Source of the DNA: Pampus argenteus
Lineage: Eukaryota; Chordata; Actinopteri; Scombriformes; Stromateidae
Length of the DNA stretch: 64,000 nt
Assembly: GCA_036937835.1 (NCBI GenBank)
Contig: CM072870.1
Span: 1,116,001 to 1,180,000, forward strand
Direction of reading: 5' to 3'
The notes under the pieces are model-generated. The model made no database searches and was not told where the DNA came from. It saw only the letters and a list, made by a program, of their open reading frames with translations. Made by a program: the position numbers and the translations under genes. The first letter of the stretch is position 1, and every line of letters begins with the position of its first letter. Shown one piece after another: positions 62,850-64,000 of this stretch.

Positions 62850-64000
62850 CAATCAAAACCATGTTTGCCATCAACAAGTAACTGATTTCTAATGATTAGG
62901 ACCAAAAAACTCACTTCTGAGAGCTTCCTGCAGCTTTTACTGTAACATTTGTAAAAAATAGCTTTCTCTCAGGCCAAAACTGACAACTATAGTTTTTCTT
63001 AAACAAGGAGCCATATTTTCAATCAAAACCATGTTTGCCATCAACAAGTAAGTGATTTCTAATGATTAGGACCAAAAAACTCACTTCTGAGAGCTTCCTG
63101 CTGCTTTTACTGTAACATTTGTAAAAATAGCTTTGTCTGAGGCCAAAACTGACAACTACAGTTTTTCTTAAACAAGGAGCAATATTTTCGATCAAAACCA
63201 TGTTTGCCATCAACAAGTAACTGATTTCTAATGATTAGGACCAAAAAACTCACTTCTGAGAGCTTCCTGCAGCTTTTACTGTAACATTTGTAAAAATAGC
63301 TTTGTCTCAGGCCAAAACTGACAACTACAGTTTTTCTTGAACAAGGAGCAATATTTTCAATCAAAACCATGTTTGCCATCAACAAGTAACTGATTTCTAA
63401 TGATTAGGACCAAAAAACTCACATCTGAGAGCTTCCTGCAGCTTTTACTGTAACAATTGTAAAAAATAGTTTTCTCTCTGCGAGAGACGGCCAAAAGTGA
63501 CAACTACAGTTTTTCTTAAACAAGGAGCAATATTTTCAATCCAAACCATGTTTGCTATCAACAAGTAACTGATTTCTAATGATTAGGACCAAAAAACTCA
63601 CTTCTGAGAGCTTCCTGTAGCTTTTACTGTAACATTTGTAAAAATAGCTTTCTCTCAGGCCAAAACTGACAACTACAGTTTTTCTTAAACAAGGAACAAT
63701 ATTTTCAATCAAAACCATGTTTGCCATCAACAAGTAACTGATTTCTAATGATTAGGACCCAAAAACTCACTTCTGAGAGCTTCCTGCAGCTTTTACTGTA
63801 ACATTTGTAAAAATAGCTTTGTCTCAGGCCAAAACTGACAACTACAGTTTTTCTTAAACAAGGAACAATATTTTCAATCAAAACCATGTTTGCCATCAAC
63901 AAGTAACTGATTTCTAATGATTAGGACCCAAAAACTCACTTCTGAGAGCTTCCGCAGCTTTTACTGTAACATTTGTAAAAATAGCTTTCTCTCAGGCCAA
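62850..64000. repeat. Third, truncated copy of the 49.6-50.8 kb segment
   Basis: The order E, D' (CTGCTGC, TGTCTGAGG), D with TTCTTGAAC, B with GAGAGACGG, Y, D and C at about 62.9-64.0 kb matches that at about 49.7-50.8 kb (offset 13,197) and 56.1-57.2 kb (offset 6,832). It has six rather than seven A's near 62,955. The window ends before the copy does. Confidence 0.85.

Larger units (their letters stand above)
1..64000. repeat. Satellite DNA array, ~169-179 bp monomer, filling the whole window
   Basis: The same monomer recurs without interruption and always in the same orientation. Anchors such as CTCACTTCTGAGAGCTT, GCAATATTTTCAATC and CTAATGATTAGGACC return every 168-179 bases up to the last base. 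From unit lengths I estimate about 370 copies. The sequence is AT-rich with several A- and T-tracts. The common 169-bp form has no CpG. No gene, transposon, tRNA or unique spacer interrupts the array and neither end is reached. Monomers of about one nucleosome in length with higher-order repeats are known from centromeric and pericentromeric heterochromatin of plants and animals, so a centromeric role is plausible but inferred. I do not recognise the family or the species. Single-base and homopolymer-length variants are the main differences among copies. Confidence 0.98.
47061..64000. repeat. Trimer-dominated domain (518-bp B-E-D units and derivatives)
   Basis: B-E-D trimer steps of 517-519 bp run through 47.2-50.3 kb and 53.1-56.7 kb, broken by runs of Y, C and D monomers at 50.3-52.4, 56.7-59.1 and 60.1-61.0 kb. 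A doublet of B monomers sits at 52,614-52,792 and 52,793-52,971. The 519-bp steps are due to a seven-A run (49,75x and 56,11x). The domain continues past the window end. Confidence 0.88.

Noticed and set aside
1..64000. CRISPR array
   Set aside because: Repeats are 169-179 bp and directly adjacent with no unique spacers; this is tandem satellite.
1..64000. CENP-B box
   Set aside because: I looked for the TTCG...A..CGGG pattern. TTTTCGATC occurs in some monomers but lacks the downstream CGGG, so no box is supported.
1..64000. Known satellite families such as Arabidopsis 178-bp, human alpha or CentO
   Set aside because: The lengths are similar, but the sequence does not match any I can recall with confidence, so no family name is given.
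1..64000. Inverted array segments
   Set aside because: All anchors I followed are on the same strand throughout; I saw no orientation switch.

Overview
The window is satellite DNA from end to end. All 64,000 bases are head-to-tail copies of one AT-rich monomer of about 169 to 179 bp, roughly 370 copies, all in the same orientation. I found no gene, RNA gene, transposon, CRISPR array or unique spacer. This points to a eukaryotic nuclear genome, most likely a centromeric or other heterochromatic array in a long-read assembly. The nucleosome-scale monomer and the higher-order repeats fit centromere satellites of many plants and animals. I do not recognise the monomer and cannot name the species. 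The usual CENP-B box pattern is not visible.

Monomers differ by diagnostic variants. The main types are: D (169 bp, GCTTTGTCTCAGG); A/E (169 or 170 bp, GCTTTCTCTCAGG, with five or six A's after TTTGT); B (179 bp, CTCACATCTG, an ACAATTGT palindrome and a CTCTCTGCGAGAG hairpin); H (178 bp, CTCTCGGCGAGAG or CTCTCTGCGAGAG hairpin); C (168 or 169 bp, TTCCGCAG after GGACCC); and Y (CTGTAGC). B and H carry a 9-10 bp block that completes a perfect 7-bp-arm inverted repeat with a 3-nt loop.

Layout: (1) 1-16,883, mixed monomers. A 17-monomer unit of 2,934 bp is tandemly duplicated at 5 and 2,939, a further copy starts at 11,037, and an 8-monomer unit of 1,372 bp lies between. (2) 16,884-26,500, a separate block of 54 hairpin monomers with strict 178-bp spacing (9,617 bp). 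(3) 26,501-31,474, mixed monomers with a 2,408-bp offset duplication. (4) 31,475-34,805, B-E-D trimers (518 bp) and a 1,035-bp hexamer. (5) 34,806-36,359, a 694-bp tetramer. (6) 36,360-47,060, mixed, with 1,035-bp, 5,153-bp and 5,837-bp offset duplications and a small patch of H-type sequence at about 44.1-44.57 kb. (7) 47,061-64,000, mainly 518-bp trimers, including a 3.75-kb segment repeated 6,365 bp away and partly a third time at the window end.

The small open frames, all on the minus strand and about 65-104 codons long, are by-products of the repeat and are not annotated as genes. What deserves attention is the nested higher-order organisation, the hairpin block and its sharp edges, and the clustering of monomer-type switches at the hairpin position.
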